The notes: a model not told the origin generated them from the letters alone. A stretch of 64,000 nucleotides of DNA from Mesorhizobium sp. NBSH29 (GCF_015500055.1 NZ_CP045492.1:1064501-1128500); one strand, 5' to 3'. Positions 27,109-38,507 are shown, numbered from the stretch's first letter. A program made the numbers and translations.

Positions 27109-28021
27109 CTTTGCCCTCCCGTAAGGCCAGCAGCCGTCGGTAGAGATCGGATTTGGCAGCGCCTGTCATCCGCGCCGCTTCGGCTGCTGCCTTCGATGCC
27201 GGCAGCTCCTTTGCCAGACTGAGCAGCAACTGGTCGATATCAGCAGCGTCGACCGGCTTTGCTTCCTCGGGTGGCCCTATGCAAACGACAATTTCGCCCT
27301 TGGGTGTTGAAGCATCGGCATAGTGTGCGGCGAGTGTGGCTAGGCTGCCGGTGCGCATCTCCTCGAACGTCTTGGTCAGTTCCCGCCCCACCGCCGCCGC
27401 CCGGGTGCCGCCCAGAACATCGGCGATCGTCACCAGCGACACCGCCAGGCGGCGCGGCGATTCAAAGAAGACCAGGGTCGCCGGCACGCTTTTGAGCGTC
27501 TCAAGCCGGCTGCGGCGCTGACCGTCTTTCACCGGCAGAAAGCCGCCAAATAAAAATGTATCGGATGGCAGGCCCGAGGCGGTGAGTGCCGCAAGCACCG
27601 CTGAGGGCCCTGGGATAGGCACCACGCGGTGGCCTGCCTCCATTGCCTGCCCGACAAGGCGAAAACCGGGATCGGAAACCAGCGGCGTGCCGGCATCCGA
27701 TACCAGGGCCACGCTCTTGCCCTGGTTGAGCGCCTCGATCAACCGCGGACCGGCTTCATGCGCATTATGTTCATGATAGGCAAAGGCCCGCTGGCGGATG
27801 CCATAACGTTCCAACAACACGCGGGTGACGCGAGTATCCTCGCACGCCAGCACATCGGTGCCCGCGAGCGTTTCCAGCGCGCGCAGCGTGATATCACCCA
27901 GATTACCGATCGGCGTAGCGACCAGATAAAGCGCCGGCGCCAGCGGTCGCGCCGGCACTTGGTGCTGGCCGATCATGAAGCTTTTGCCGGTCCGGTCGGA
28001 TGTTTCGCTGGTCGTGGTCAT
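27101..28021 (-). CDS. rsmI: 16S rRNA 2'-O-methyltransferase RsmI
   Basis: 306 residues from ATG 28021, preceded by AGGG; an in-frame ATG at 28057 would add 12 residues without a good binding site. [49 protein letters not shown] and [20 protein letters not shown] are the tetrapyrrole-methylase-fold signatures of RsmI, which methylates the ribose of C1402 in 16S rRNA using SAM. It is divergent from a small stress-type gene, with the promoter region between 28022 and 28117. Confidence 0.95.
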   Translation of the reverse strand: MTTTSETSDRTGKSFMIGQHQVPARPLAPALYLVATPIGNLGDITLRALETLAGTDVLACEDTRVTRVLLERYGIRQRAFAYHEHNAHEAGPRLIEALNQGKSVALVSDAGTPLVSDPGFRLVGQAMEAGHRVVPIPGPSAVLAALTASGLPSDTFLFGGFLPVKDGQRRSRLETLKSVPATLVFFESPRRLAVSLVTIADVLGGTRAAAVGRELTKTFEEMRTGSLATLAAHYADASTPKGEIVVCIGPPEEAKPVDAADIDQLLLSLAKELPASKAAAEAARMTGAAKSDLYRRLLALREGKDG

Positions 28022-28069
28022 GGTCAGCCCTTGTCGCATGTCAGCGTTCGCTTGCAAACGCCCGGCAGC

Positions 28070-28094
28070 GGAACTTGCGTGCCTCCAAAACGTT
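28070..28094 (+). promoter_or_regulatory. EcfG (general stress sigma) promoter
   Basis: GGAAC (28070-28074), a 16-bp spacer and CGTT (28091-28094) match the EcfG consensus of Alphaproteobacteria exactly. The predicted transcription start is near 28101, leaving a short leader with the ribosome binding site GGGAGGA before ATG 28118. The downstream small gene is therefore expected to belong to the general stress regulon. Confidence 0.8.
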
Positions 28095-28117
28095 TTACCA
28101 AAGTACGGGAGGAAGCC

Positions 28118-28282
28118 ATGAATACGCTGGAGATCAACGACACATTCGACCCCTACTACAATGGCCGCACCGGCAAGCTGCCAGTCGCGCCCAAACTGCC
28201 CGAGAAAAAGGCTGCCGCACCGGCCAAGCGCGTGGCCATAAAATCCACGCTGACAAAATCCAAGAGCAGAAAACCGGTTTAA
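28118..28282 (+). CDS. Small basic protein under a stress promoter
   Basis: 54 residues, MNTLEINDTFDPYYNGRTGK then a Lys/Ala/Pro-rich tail ([22 protein letters not shown]). GGGAGGA sits 5-10 bases before ATG, a strong binding site. The aromatic, acidic start followed by a histone-like basic tail is reminiscent of small nucleic-acid-binding or stress proteins, but I do not recognise a family. An exact EcfG-type promoter precedes it. The stop overlaps the convergent hemW stop by three bases. Expression evidence comes from the promoter and ribosome binding site only. Confidence 0.75.
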   Translation: MNTLEINDTFDPYYNGRTGKLPVAPKLPEKKAAAPAKRVAIKSTLTKSKSRKPV

Positions 28283-29442
28283 CGCGCCAGATCCGCCACC
28301 ACGGCATCGAGCACGATCATGCCTTGCGAGGTGGCACGCAAGCGTGAGTTGCCGACAGGAGCCACCAGACCCTCGCCCTGAAGGACGGAAAGCCGATCCG
28401 CAGCCAGTTCGCGACCGGACAGCGCCTCGTATCGCGCGAGGTCAATGCCTTCGGCCAATCGCAATCCCATTAGCAAGAATTCGTCGGCTTCCTGTTCTCG
28501 TGACAGGACCTCGCCGCCGGTAACGCCATGGCCACGTGCCTCCACAAGATTGAGCCAGGTTTCGGGCATGCGCTCGGCAATGGTGACGATGCGCTCGCCA
28601 CGCTCTACGAAACGCCCATGAGCTCCGGGCCCAACGCCGACATATTCGCCATAACGCCAATAGATCAGGTTATGCCGGCTCTCCGCGCCCGGACGGGCAT
28701 GGTTGGAGATTTCGTAGGCTGGGAGCCCATGCGCGGCGGTCACCTCATGTGTCAGCGCGTACAGGTCGGCGGCCCGGTCATTGTCTGGAATGGCAAACTT
28801 TTTCGCGGCATGAAGCGCGTGGAAAGGCGTGCCCTCCTCAATGGTGAGCTGATAGAGCGACAGATGGTCGGCGGCATGGCCGATTGCCTGCTCAAGCTCT
28901 GCCTGCCAGGCTTCGGGCGTCTGGCCGGGACGCGCATAGATCAGATCGAAGGAAAGTCGCGGAAAAATTTCGCGCGCCAGACCAATGGCGTGCAGCGCCT
29001 CGTCCACATTATGCAGCCGGCCAAGGAACTTCAGGTCAGCATTGTTCAGCGCCTGCACGCCGAGCGACACGCGATTGACGCCGGCGGCGCGGTAGCCGCG
29101 AAAGCGGTCTGCCTCGACCGAGGATGGGTTGGCTTCAAGCGTGATCTCAATGCCATCGGGAACGGTCCACTCCCGTGCGATGGCATCGAGTATTGTGCCC
29201 ACAGTCTCAGGCTTCATCAGGGAGGGAGTACCGCCGCCCAGAAATACCGAATTGACTGTGCGCGGCCCACTGCGCTGTCGCATAGTCGCCAGTTCGGCGA
29301 CAAAGGCTGCTGCAAACCGCTCCTGATCGACCGGCTGGTGGCGCACATGCGAATTGAAGTCGCAATAGGGGCATTTGGCGGCACAGAAGGGCCAGTGCAC
29401 GTAGACGCCAAACCCTGGCGTCTTGTCATCCACAGCGATCAT
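28279..29442 (-). CDS. hemW: Radical SAM heme chaperone HemW
   Basis: 387 residues. The radical-SAM cluster motif is C-x3-C-x2-C in [13 protein letters not shown], unlike true HemN, which has extra N-terminal residues. [11 protein letters not shown] and [10 protein letters not shown] are the SAM-binding segments, and a C-terminal HemN-like domain follows ([20 protein letters not shown]). HemW carries heme for insertion into respiratory proteins; older annotations call it coproporphyrinogen oxidase. Its start overlaps the rdgB stop by 4 bp (ATGA type), part of the leftward rph-rdgB-hemW operon. Confidence 0.94.
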   Translation of the reverse strand: MIAVDDKTPGFGVYVHWPFCAAKCPYCDFNSHVRHQPVDQERFAAAFVAELATMRQRSGPRTVNSVFLGGGTPSLMKPETVGTILDAIAREWTVPDGIEITLEANPSSVEADRFRGYRAAGVNRVSLGVQALNNADLKFLGRLHNVDEALHAIGLAREIFPRLSFDLIYARPGQTPEAWQAELEQAIGHAADHLSLYQLTIEEGTPFHALHAAKKFAIPDNDRAADLYALTHEVTAAHGLPAYEISNHARPGAESRHNLIYWRYGEYVGVGPGAHGRFVERGERIVTIAERMPETWLNLVEARGHGVTGGEVLSREQEADEFLLMGLRLAEGIDLARYEALSGRELAADRLSVLQGEGLVAPVGNSRLRATSQGMIVLDAVVADLAR

Positions 29443-30086
29443 AAAGCGCCGAGTTTCGCGCGGGCAAACTTTTGGAAAGCACGCGCGCGGTGCGACAGCG
29501 CCTCTGTCTCACCGGGTTTCCAACCATGTTTTTCTTCTGCGGTCATCTCGCCAAAAGTCTGCGAAAATCCTTGTGGGACAAAGATCGGATCGTAGCCGAA
29601 ACCTTTTTCTCCGCGCGGCGGCCAAACGAGATGGCCCTCTGCTTCACCGCGAAAATATTCGGCCTCGCCATCGGGCTGGCAAAGGCAGATGACGGCGACA
29701 AACCGTCCCGACCGTTCGGCCTCGGTGGTAACGCGCCTCTGGCGCAGCATGTCTTCGGTTTTTTGCATTGCCATCATGAAATCGCGCCCGCCTTCAGGTT
29801 TCTGGGCCCAATCGGCGGTGTAGACGCCCGGCTGCCCGTCAAGCGCATCCACCACAAGGCCGGAATCATCTGACAGGGCAGGCAGGCCGGTGGCGGATGC
29901 AGCGGCAAACGCCTTGATATAAGCGTTTTGCTCAAACGTCGTGCCGGTCTCTTCCGGTTCGGGCAGGCCGAAGTCCTTTGCCGACTTAGCTTCAAGGCCG
30001 AAGGGGACCATCAGGTCGGCAAATTCGCGCAGCTTGCCCTCATTATGGCTGGCAACGACGATCTTCTGGCCGGCAGTCAGCGTCAT
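29439..30086 (-). CDS. rdgB: RdgB/HAM1 dITP/XTP pyrophosphatase
   Basis: 215 residues. [14 protein letters not shown] (substrate-binding SHN), [37 protein letters not shown] and SHRARAF are the diagnostic blocks of the house-cleaning nucleotide pyrophosphatase that hydrolyses deaminated purine triphosphates to monophosphates. The length is normal. Only 11 bp separate it from the rph stop, and it overlaps hemW; all three are probably one transcript. Confidence 0.96.
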   Translation of the reverse strand: MTLTAGQKIVVASHNEGKLREFADLMVPFGLEAKSAKDFGLPEPEETGTTFEQNAYIKAFAAASATGLPALSDDSGLVVDALDGQPGVYTADWAQKPEGGRDFMMAMQKTEDMLRQRRVTTEAERSGRFVAVICLCQPDGEAEYFRGEAEGHLVWPPRGEKGFGYDPIFVPQGFSQTFGEMTAEEKHGWKPGETEALSHRARAFQKFARAKLGAL

Positions 30087-30097
30087 GGTCTGGTCCC

Positions 30098-30814
30098 TCA
30101 GGCTATCGCCATCTGCTGCAGGCTTACCAGTCTCTGAATGCCCTTTTTGGCGAGATCCATCAGCGCTGCCAGTTCGGCTTCGGAGAAGGGAGCACCCTCA
30201 GCCGTGCCCTGGATCTCGACGAATCCCCCCTTGCCGGTCATCACGAAATTGGCGTCGGTGCCGGCAGCGGAATCCTCCAGATAGTCGAGATCGATCACCG
30301 GCTGGCCGTCGCAGATGCCGCACGATATGGCTGCAACATGGTCTTTCAGTACTTTCTGGACGCTGACCATCTGGCGCGCCTCCATCCAGCGCAGGCAATC
30401 ATGCAGCGCCACCCAGCCGCCGGTGATGGCGGCGGTGCGGGTGCCTCCATCGGCCTGGATAACATCGCAATCGACCGTGATCTGCATCTCGCCCAGCGCC
30501 TGAAGGTCGATGACGGCGCGCAACGAGCGCGCGATAAGCCGCTGGATTTCAAGCGTGCGACCGCCCTGCTTGCCAGAGGAGGCCTCGCGGCGCATGCGAT
30601 CACCTGTGGCGCGCGGTAGCATGCCATATTCGGCGGTCACCCAACCCTTGCCGGTGTTGCGCATCCAGCCCGGCACCTTTTCCTCAAGGCTTGCGGTGCA
30701 CAGGACATGCGTATCGCCAAACTTTACCAGGCACGAGCCCTCGGCATGCTTGGAGACGCCGCGCTCAAAGGAGATGGCGCGCATTTCGTCAGGCTGGCGT
30801 TTGGAGGGGCGCAT
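30098..30814 (-). CDS. rph: Ribonuclease PH
   Basis: 238 residues from ATG 30814 ([20 protein letters not shown]); longer in-frame starts add a non-conserved 34 residues. Phosphorolytic RNase motifs are [38 protein letters not shown] and [21 protein letters not shown]. It removes 3' extensions of tRNA precursors using phosphate. In most Rhizobiales the next gene, divergently transcribed, is hrcA. Here hrcA lies 20 kb away, beyond the B6 catabolic island. Confidence 0.96.
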   Translation of the reverse strand: MRPSKRQPDEMRAISFERGVSKHAEGSCLVKFGDTHVLCTASLEEKVPGWMRNTGKGWVTAEYGMLPRATGDRMRREASSGKQGGRTLEIQRLIARSLRAVIDLQALGEMQITVDCDVIQADGGTRTAAITGGWVALHDCLRWMEARQMVSVQKVLKDHVAAISCGICDGQPVIDLDYLEDSAAGTDANFVMTGKGGFVEIQGTAEGAPFSEAELAALMDLAKKGIQRLVSLQQMAIA

Positions 30815-31033
30815 TTTTAGGCTCTTTCTGTTCGTGATATTTCCGGCTTGTAGCCGCATGTCGAAGGCGGCGCAAAGGAAAATGCCACGCTGGCGCTGGC
30901 GGAATGGAGAACGCAACAGGAAGTCGAGGAATGCGGACTGGCGCAGGCACGGCAGGCTCGGGTAAAGAGCGGCGGTGCGAGGGCGGGCACTCCGATGCAG
31001 CTAAAAGACACCGCACCGGAGCCCGGGGGCAAC

Positions 31034-31804
<771 letters not shown>

Positions 31805-32983
31805 TTATGCATCTGCATCGATCTCGTTCATGGCTGCGGCCACAGCGGCGGCGGTATCGGCACGCACGCCAAATGCGTTCATTGCGCCACCGAGCGCCGC
31901 CAGAGCGGCAATTGCATAGATGGGCTGGGCGGTCGGCCCCATATGGCCGATGCGCGTCAGCTTCCCGAGCGTCTCGCCCCGGCCGGATGAGAACACAACG
32001 CCGTAGCGGGCGCGCGCTTCCCGGCGCAGCGCTCCCTCGTCGACACCCGCTGGGGTGCGCACCGCAGTGGTGGTCGGCGAAGCAATGGCCTCGCTGGCGG
32101 CCCACAATTCGAGCCCCATCGCCTGCACGCCGGCGCGCATCGCCCGTGCAGTCAGTGCATGACGTGCCCAGACCGTTTCGGGACCTTCGTCAAGGTATAG
32201 GTCAAGCGCCCGGTCTAGACCGTTCATCTCGGCGACAGAGGGAGTAAAGGGGAACGGTTCTGTGCGCGACCAGGCCGATTCCCAGTCGAGGATCGACAGC
32301 ATAGAGGCACGCGGCGCTGCCAGGTTGGCCTTCATTTTCGCCCAGGCCCGTTCGCTGATACCGGCCATGGTTAGTCCGGGTGGCGCGCCCAGGCACTTGT
32401 TCGGCCCGGTGATGTAGATGTCCGCAAAGCATGCCTCGGGATGCGTCTCCATACCGCCGAAGGAAGAGACGGCGTCAACGATGAGGTAGGCGCCGTGGGC
32501 GGCGACCACAGCGCCGATCTCGTCAATCGGGTTGATCGTCCCCGACGGTGTGTCGTGGTGGCACACCGACACCACCGAAATTTCCGGGTGCCTTGCCAGC
32601 ATGTCCCGCACCGCTTGCGGGTCGATGGCCTCATTGTATGCCGTCTCGATCTCGAGAAGGTTTGGCGAATAGCGCTTGGCCCAATACCCAAAACCCTTCC
32701 CGTAGACGCCGGAGGCAAGGTTGAGCACCGTATCCTGCGGGGTGATCAGCGAGGCGGCGGCGGCCTCAAGCCCGAGCACCGGCTCACCTTGCAGGATGAC
32801 CGGCCGGTTGGAAAGCCGCATCGCCTTCTGCGCTTTGTGTACGACTTTTTCGTAGAAGATCTGGAAAGCCGGATCATAGTCGTAGAGCACGGTTCGGCCG
32901 AGCGCGTTAAGCACTTCCGGATAGGCGTTGACCGGACCGGAGGTGAGAGTGAAGACGGGCTGGGCGGTGTCTGGATATCGCAT
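31805..32983 (-). CDS. ppaT: Pyridoxamine-pyruvate aminotransferase
   Basis: 392 residues, a fold-type I aminotransferase closely resembling M. loti PPAT (mlr6806) throughout as I recall it: FTLTSGPVNAYPEVLNALGR, NLASGVYGKGFGYW, VCHHDTPSGTINPID and TGPNKCLGAPPG. K196 in GPNKCLG is the lysine that forms the aldimine with pyridoxal. It transfers the amino group of free pyridoxamine to pyruvate, giving pyridoxal and alanine, and acts on the vitamin itself without PLP as a bound cofactor. The RIGHMGPTAQP segment holds the expected carboxylate-binding Arg. It lies 9 bp after the restored lactonase stop. Confidence 0.94.
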   Translation of the reverse strand: MRYPDTAQPVFTLTSGPVNAYPEVLNALGRTVLYDYDPAFQIFYEKVVHKAQKAMRLSNRPVILQGEPVLGLEAAAASLITPQDTVLNLASGVYGKGFGYWAKRYSPNLLEIETAYNEAIDPQAVRDMLARHPEISVVSVCHHDTPSGTINPIDEIGAVVAAHGAYLIVDAVSSFGGMETHPEACFADIYITGPNKCLGAPPGLTMAGISERAWAKMKANLAAPRASMLSILDWESAWSRTEPFPFTPSVAEMNGLDRALDLYLDEGPETVWARHALTARAMRAGVQAMGLELWAASEAIASPTTTAVRTPAGVDEGALRREARARYGVVFSSGRGETLGKLTRIGHMGPTAQPIYAIAALAALGGAMNAFGVRADTAAAVAAAMNEIDADA

Positions 32984-32992
32984 GGTCTCACC

Positions 32993-33822
<830 letters not shown>

Positions 33823-34758
33823 TCAGCGCGCGCCGCGCTCATAGGGTATGCCAAGGGCGGCCGGCAGGCTGGCGCGCCGCCCGAAAAGCACCAGCATCAC
33901 CATGACCGCCAGGAAAGGCAGCATCTGGATCACGTCGGTGGGGATATTGACGCCCGCCACCTGGGCCGCCGTCGTCATCGAAAGGCAGGCGCCGAACACC
34001 AGCGCCCCGACCAACACCCAGACAGGGCGACCGCGTGCAAGCATGGCCAGAACGATGCCCAGGAACCCGGCACCATTGGTGATGAAGGGAATGAAAAGCC
34101 CCGCTCCGACATTAGCCAGATAAGCGCCCCCCAGACCTGCCATGCCGCCGGTAAACAGGACTGCCACGGTGCGGGTGCGGACAACATCGATGCCCGCAAC
34201 GTCGAGTGCTGCCGGCTTGTCGCCGGCAGCCTGCAGGTTAAGGCCAAGCTGCGTGCGCCGATAAACCCAGATCATGATGCCGACGCTTGCGATGGCCAGG
34301 TAGACAACCAGGTGATGCCTGAACAGCGCCGGGCCAAGGATCGGGATGTCCGAGAGAAACGGGATAGCGGTGGCTTCGGCCGCAGGCAGGCGCGGATAGC
34401 TTTGCGAGAACTGGAAGTGGTGCAGCAGCGCGGTCAGACCCTCAAGACCCAGCGTCAGTGCGATGCCGATGACAATCTGGTTAAGTCCGATCCGCACGCA
34501 GAGAAATGCCATCAGTGCTGCCACCGCCATGCCGCCGGCCGCGCCGGTGGCAAATCCCAGCCAGAACGATCCAGAGTAAAAGGCGCCGACGAAGCCGAGA
34601 TAGGCTCCTGTAATCATCATGCCCTCGATGCCGATGTTCAGCACGCCGGCCTTTTCCGACATCTGCTCGCCAAGACCGGCCAACAGCAGCGGTATCGCCG
34701 CCGTCACCGCCCCGAAAAGGAGAGCCGCCAGGAATGCGTCGCTCAACAGACCACTCAT
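33823..34758 (-). CDS. BMP/nucleoside-type ABC transporter permease 2
   Basis: 311 residues from ATG 34758; the frame is open for more than 200 codons upstream, but that part is the antisense-like shadow of the next permease gene. It is a hydrophobic protein of the BPD_transp_2 (YufQ/NupC-type importer) family, with about 8-10 spans. The conserved cytoplasmic segment EKAGVLNIGIEGMMITGAYL is visible near 35-55, and GDKPAALDVAGIDV is the coupling-helix region. It partners with the neighbouring permease, ATPase and binding protein. It lies 2 bp from the upstream permease and 24 bp before the lactonase gene, so import and catabolism are one operon. Confidence 0.85.
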   Translation of the reverse strand: MSGLLSDAFLAALLFGAVTAAIPLLLAGLGEQMSEKAGVLNIGIEGMMITGAYLGFVGAFYSGSFWLGFATGAAGGMAVAALMAFLCVRIGLNQIVIGIALTLGLEGLTALLHHFQFSQSYPRLPAAEATAIPFLSDIPILGPALFRHHLVVYLAIASVGIMIWVYRRTQLGLNLQAAGDKPAALDVAGIDVVRTRTVAVLFTGGMAGLGGAYLANVGAGLFIPFITNGAGFLGIVLAMLARGRPVWVLVGALVFGACLSMTTAAQVAGVNIPTDVIQMLPFLAVMVMLVLFGRRASLPAALGIPYERGAR

Positions 34759-34760
34759 GA

Positions 34761-35849
34761 TCAGCTCCTCCGGGACTGGTTGAACCGGTGATCGAGGAAC
34801 TCCGCGATCGCCAGAGTGAGGAGAACGATGGCCACCAGAACCATCGTGAAATGATGCGGCACGCCAAGGCGACGGGCCGCGCTCTCGCCGCCGATTGACA
34901 GTACCGAAAGCAGGAACACGAAACCAATGGCCGCAAAGCCGTTCATGCGGGCAAGAAAGATCACCGGGATGACGGCAAGCCCGTAAGCCGGATTCCACTC
35001 GGCCCGCACATTGCCCTGGATGCCAATGATGTCGATGGCGCCGCCAAGCCCGATCAGCCCGGCCGAGATGGCAAACACGGCAACCGTGAGGAGCGGCACA
35101 TTGAGACCGGCATGGACAGCCGCCCGCGGATTGGCTCCGACGGTGCGCAGCTTCAGGCCGAAGCTGGTCCGCGTCATCACCAGATGGACGATGATAATGG
35201 CGGCAAGTCCGAATAAAAGGCCGCTGGTGACGGTGGTTTCGAACAAGCGTGGAAGGCGCTCCGCAACCGGTAGCGTGCGCGTCTGCGGCACAGTGGTGGC
35301 AGGGTCCAGAAAGACGAGTTTGACGAGCACATTTGCCAGTGAGACGCCGAGAAACGACATCATCAGCGTGGTGATGATCTCGTTGACACCCTGATACGCC
35401 CGCAGCAGCGCGGGGACGAGCGACCATACCATGGCGACCGTCATCGCGATCATAAATGCGACCGTCAGTGCCAGCCAGTTGGGCAATGATTGCACCAGAA
35501 GCGGCGCGCTCGCCGCCGCAAGCACAGCACTAAGCAGGAACTGGCCGTCGCCACCGAGGTTCCACATACCCGCCCGGAAGGCAACGATGAGGCCGGCGGC
35601 GATGAACAGGAGCGGAGCCATACGGGTTAGCGTCTGCTGCAGGCCGAGCGGCGATAACAGCCCTCTTTCCACGACCAGACCGTAATAGGCGAGCGGATCA
35701 ATGCCGACAGCAAGCAGGACGCATCCGGCCAGCGCCAGCGACACCAGGATTGGCACCAGCGTGATGAAAAGACGGCGCGCGAAGTCGTGGCGGCTGTCGT
35801 CCACGAGATCCGTGTCTGTCGCGGTGACGGGTGTTGCGCTGTCGCTCAT
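34761..35849 (-). CDS. BMP/nucleoside-type ABC transporter permease 1
   Basis: 362 residues from ATG 35849 (MSDSATPVTATDTDLVDD). About nine hydrophobic segments; the family block FRAGMWNLGGDGQFLLSAVLA (in parts) is the counterpart of the NIGIEGM block in the second permease. GANPRAAVHAGLN is the predicted coupling helix. It forms the inner-membrane channel with permease 2. Its start overlaps the ATPase stop by 4 bp. The paralogous pair with one double ATPase and a BMP lipoprotein-type receptor is the standard layout for nucleoside/purine-like importers. Confidence 0.85.
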   Translation of the reverse strand: MSDSATPVTATDTDLVDDSRHDFARRLFITLVPILVSLALAGCVLLAVGIDPLAYYGLVVERGLLSPLGLQQTLTRMAPLLFIAAGLIVAFRAGMWNLGGDGQFLLSAVLAAASAPLLVQSLPNWLALTVAFMIAMTVAMVWSLVPALLRAYQGVNEIITTLMMSFLGVSLANVLVKLVFLDPATTVPQTRTLPVAERLPRLFETTVTSGLLFGLAAIIIVHLVMTRTSFGLKLRTVGANPRAAVHAGLNVPLLTVAVFAISAGLIGLGGAIDIIGIQGNVRAEWNPAYGLAVIPVIFLARMNGFAAIGFVFLLSVLSIGGESAARRLGVPHHFTMVLVAIVLLTLAIAEFLDHRFNQSRRS

Positions 35850-37402
35850 GCTGCCAGTCCGATCATCAGCCGGCCGACTTTTTCGGCGGCATCTTCGCCA
35901 TTCGCCACGGTACCCACCAGGCGCCCCTGGGCAATGACCGCGATGCGGTGACACATGCTGAGCAACTCCTCCAGGTCGGTCGAAATCAGCAGCACCGCAA
36001 GATCCTGGCTGGCGATGTCGCGAATGCGCTGGCGCGTGGCCAGCGTGTTGGCGAGATCGAGCCCGTAGGTCGGCTTGTTGAAAATCACGGCGCGGGCGCC
36101 ATCGGCCAGTTCACGCGCGATCAACACCTTCTGGATATTGCCGCCCGAAAGGCGACCGATCGGCGTCGCCACGCTTGGAGTGCGCACATCGTAAAGCCGC
36201 GTCAGTTCTTTCGCGCGCGCATCGATCCGGCGTGTCTGCTGAATGCCGGAGCTCCATAGTGGTGGCTCGCCGATCTGCTTGAGGAAATAATTGATCGAGA
36301 CAGGGAAGCTGCCCACGGTGCCTTCGCCTAGCCGGTCGTCGGTCAGATAGCGCAGCCCGTGGCGCCGTCGCGCAGCGACATTCAGCCCGTCGAGTTGCTC
36401 GCCCGCAAGCGTCACGCGCCCTCCCGCCGGTCGCTGCCCGGACAATGCCTCGGCCATCTGTTTTTGCCCGTTGCCGTCGATGCCGGCAACGCCGAGTATC
36501 TCGCCGCGTCCGATGTCAAACGAGATGGAATCGAGGCCCGGAGCATCGGCAGTGGCAGCAACAGTGAGGTCTCGAACTGAAAGCAATGCTTCGTCATTGG
36601 CAGCGCGCGCAGGTATCGCGACGGCACTGTCGCCCGCCTGTCGACCAAACATCATGGTGACAATTTCGTCCACCAGTACCGATGGTTCGAGCTGGCGCAG
36701 TCGCTCTGGCGCGATCTCTCCGATCTTGCGCCCCAGCTTGAGGACCGAGACACGGTCGCCGAATTCGGCGGCCTCGTTGAGTTTGTGGGTGATAAAGACG
36801 ACGGCAAGCCCTCGCTCCACCAGCCGGCGCATGAGTGCGCCAAGCTCGGCGATGCCCCTGGGCGTCAGCATTGAGGTCGCTTCATCGAGAATAAGGAGGC
36901 GGCTGTCGCGCAACAATGCGCGCACAATCTCCACCTGCTGTTGCTCGCCGAGCGACAGCTCCGAGACATGAGCGTCGAGATTGATATCAATGCCGAGCGG
37001 CTGAACGATAGCTTGCACGCGCTCGGTCAGCGCGGCAATGCCGGGGCGCTGCCACCACGAGCCGCCAAGTGCAAGATTTTCTGCAACTGTAAGGGTGGGA
37101 ACCAGCATGTTGTGCTGGAAAACCGTGCCTATGCCCAGCGCCAGGGCGTGGCGCGGCGAACGGATGGCCATCGGCGTGCCATCGATCAGGATGCGGCCGC
37201 TATCGGGCTGCAGGAGACCGGACAACATGCCGATCAGCGTCGACTTGCCTGCCCCGTTCTCCCCCAGAAGCACATGCACCTCGCCGGCGCAGATCGCCAG
37301 GTCGACCTGGTCGTTGGCCACGATGCCGGGGAAGCGCTTGGTGACGCGTTCCAGCGTAACGATGGCCTGTCCGGTGCGCGAGGGCTCGTTGTTGGTAACC
37401 AT
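35846..37402 (-). CDS. Double-domain ABC transporter ATPase (BMP/ribose type)
   Basis: 518 residues. The N-terminal ABC domain has an intact Walker A GENGAGKST, signature LSLGEQQQVEIVRALL and Walker B LLILDEATSML. The C-terminal domain has a degenerate Walker A (GIDGNGQKQ) but a good signature LSGGNIQKVLIAREL, as usual for this branch, in which one site hydrolyses ATP. It drives the two permeases of this operon. The substrate is not defined by the ATPase; context suggests a pyridoxine-group vitamer. Confidence 0.9.
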   Translation of the reverse strand: MVTNNEPSRTGQAIVTLERVTKRFPGIVANDQVDLAICAGEVHVLLGENGAGKSTLIGMLSGLLQPDSGRILIDGTPMAIRSPRHALALGIGTVFQHNMLVPTLTVAENLALGGSWWQRPGIAALTERVQAIVQPLGIDINLDAHVSELSLGEQQQVEIVRALLRDSRLLILDEATSMLTPRGIAELGALMRRLVERGLAVVFITHKLNEAAEFGDRVSVLKLGRKIGEIAPERLRQLEPSVLVDEIVTMMFGRQAGDSAVAIPARAANDEALLSVRDLTVAATADAPGLDSISFDIGRGEILGVAGIDGNGQKQMAEALSGQRPAGGRVTLAGEQLDGLNVAARRRHGLRYLTDDRLGEGTVGSFPVSINYFLKQIGEPPLWSSGIQQTRRIDARAKELTRLYDVRTPSVATPIGRLSGGNIQKVLIARELADGARAVIFNKPTYGLDLANTLATRQRIRDIASQDLAVLLISTDLEELLSMCHRIAVIAQGRLVGTVANGEDAAEKVGRLMIGLAA

Positions 37403-37469
37403 GTTCCAGCCGCCTGTTAGGAGAGGGAGGGGGCACTATGGCCCCCTCCACCGTTTCATGTCGCGTCCG

Positions 37470-38507
37470 CTACTGGGCGCTGGCGGAGACGTCGGTCATC
37501 AGCTTGCGCACGGCGCTCGCCTCGAAGACCGGCGCGACCTTGATCTCGCCAGCGACAACCTGATCGCGGATCTTCTGGATATCGGCCCAGACATCATCCG
37601 GAACCTGGTCCGTCTTGAGGAGCTTCACCGAATCGTCGGCGAGGCCAATCGCGTAGGTCTTGGTGCCGAACGTATCGTCCTTGAGGTCGCTGATCATCTG
37701 CGCGTAGACCGGCGTGATGTCCCAGACCACGGAGCTGAGCAGGAAGCCCTTGCCGACCGAAGTCTTGTCGCCAATCACGTCAATGAAAAGCACCTTGCCG
37801 CCATCAGCCGCCTTGGTGGTTTCCACCGCTTGCAGCATGCCGAAGCTCGACCCGTTACCTTGGCCGAAGATAATGTCGGCACCGGCAGCGATGACGCTTT
37901 CGCTGACCCGACGTCCGCCGGCTGCATCAGAGTAGGCGGCAGGTCCAATCACCGCGTAGGTGATCTTCACCTCGGAGTTTTCCGCCTTCACGCCTTCGGC
38001 AAAGCCTGCCGACTGCGAGTTCCATGATGGCGGCTCGCCGGAGACGACGATACCGACATGCTTGGAACGGCTCATCTTGGCGGCAAGCCGGCCAGCCAGA
38101 TAGGCACCCTCATGGCCGCTCAGCGTGTAGTCGGCAACAAGGCCTTCCTTGAGCGCCTGCGGCGAATCGACGATCGCCACTGGTACATTGGTCTCCGCCG
38201 CGATCTCCGGGGCTGAGGTCGCATAGCCACTGGCGTGGGCGATGATCAGGCTTACGCCGTCAGCTGCGATCTCGCGCAGAGCGGGACGCACGTCGCCGTA
38301 GCCCAGACCCGAAGCAACGATGACCTCGACGCCGGCCGCCTTGCCTGCTGCCTTGGCTGAATCGACACCCTGCTGGTTCCAGCCGAAATCGGTACCTTCC
38401 TCAGGCGTAACGATGGCGATTGACTTGACCTCAGCGGCAAGAGCTGTTCCCGCCATGAACGAGGCGACCAGCGCCGCTGTGATGCTCTTCTTCCATCTCG
38501 ATTTCAT
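37470..38507 (-). CDS. BMP-family ABC transporter substrate-binding protein
   Basis: 345 residues from ATG 38507; GGGAG eight bases upstream supports it over ATG 38522. A signal peptide (MKSRWKKSITAALVASFMAG then TALAA) is followed by the BMP fold: VKSIAIVTPEEGTDFGWNQQG, SGLGYGDVRPALREIAADG, LSGHEGAYLAGRLAAKMS and GADIIFGQGNGSSFGMLQA. BMP proteins bind nucleosides, purines or related aromatic heterocycles. As the first gene of the operon ending in B6-entry enzymes, it probably binds pyridoxine, pyridoxal or pyridoxamine. That specificity is inference. Confidence 0.85.
   Translation of the reverse strand: MKSRWKKSITAALVASFMAGTALAAEVKSIAIVTPEEGTDFGWNQQGVDSAKAAGKAAGVEVIVASGLGYGDVRPALREIAADGVSLIIAHASGYATSAPEIAAETNVPVAIVDSPQALKEGLVADYTLSGHEGAYLAGRLAAKMSRSKHVGIVVSGEPPSWNSQSAGFAEGVKAENSEVKITYAVIGPAAYSDAAGGRRVSESVIAAGADIIFGQGNGSSFGMLQAVETTKAADGGKVLFIDVIGDKTSVGKGFLLSSVVWDITPVYAQMISDLKDDTFGTKTYAIGLADDSVKLLKTDQVPDDVWADIQKIRDQVVAGEIKVAPVFEASAVRKLMTDVSASAQ

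Noticed and set aside
30815-31033. Attachment site or flanking direct repeat at the left border of the B6 island
   Set aside because: Comparison by eye with 50915-51012 shows no shared word of useful length, and no tRNA gene is at either edge.
34759-35427. N-terminal extension of permease 2 by about 220 codons
   Set aside because: The extension lies in another frame of permease 1, which has clear family motifs; ATG 34758 gives the normal family length.
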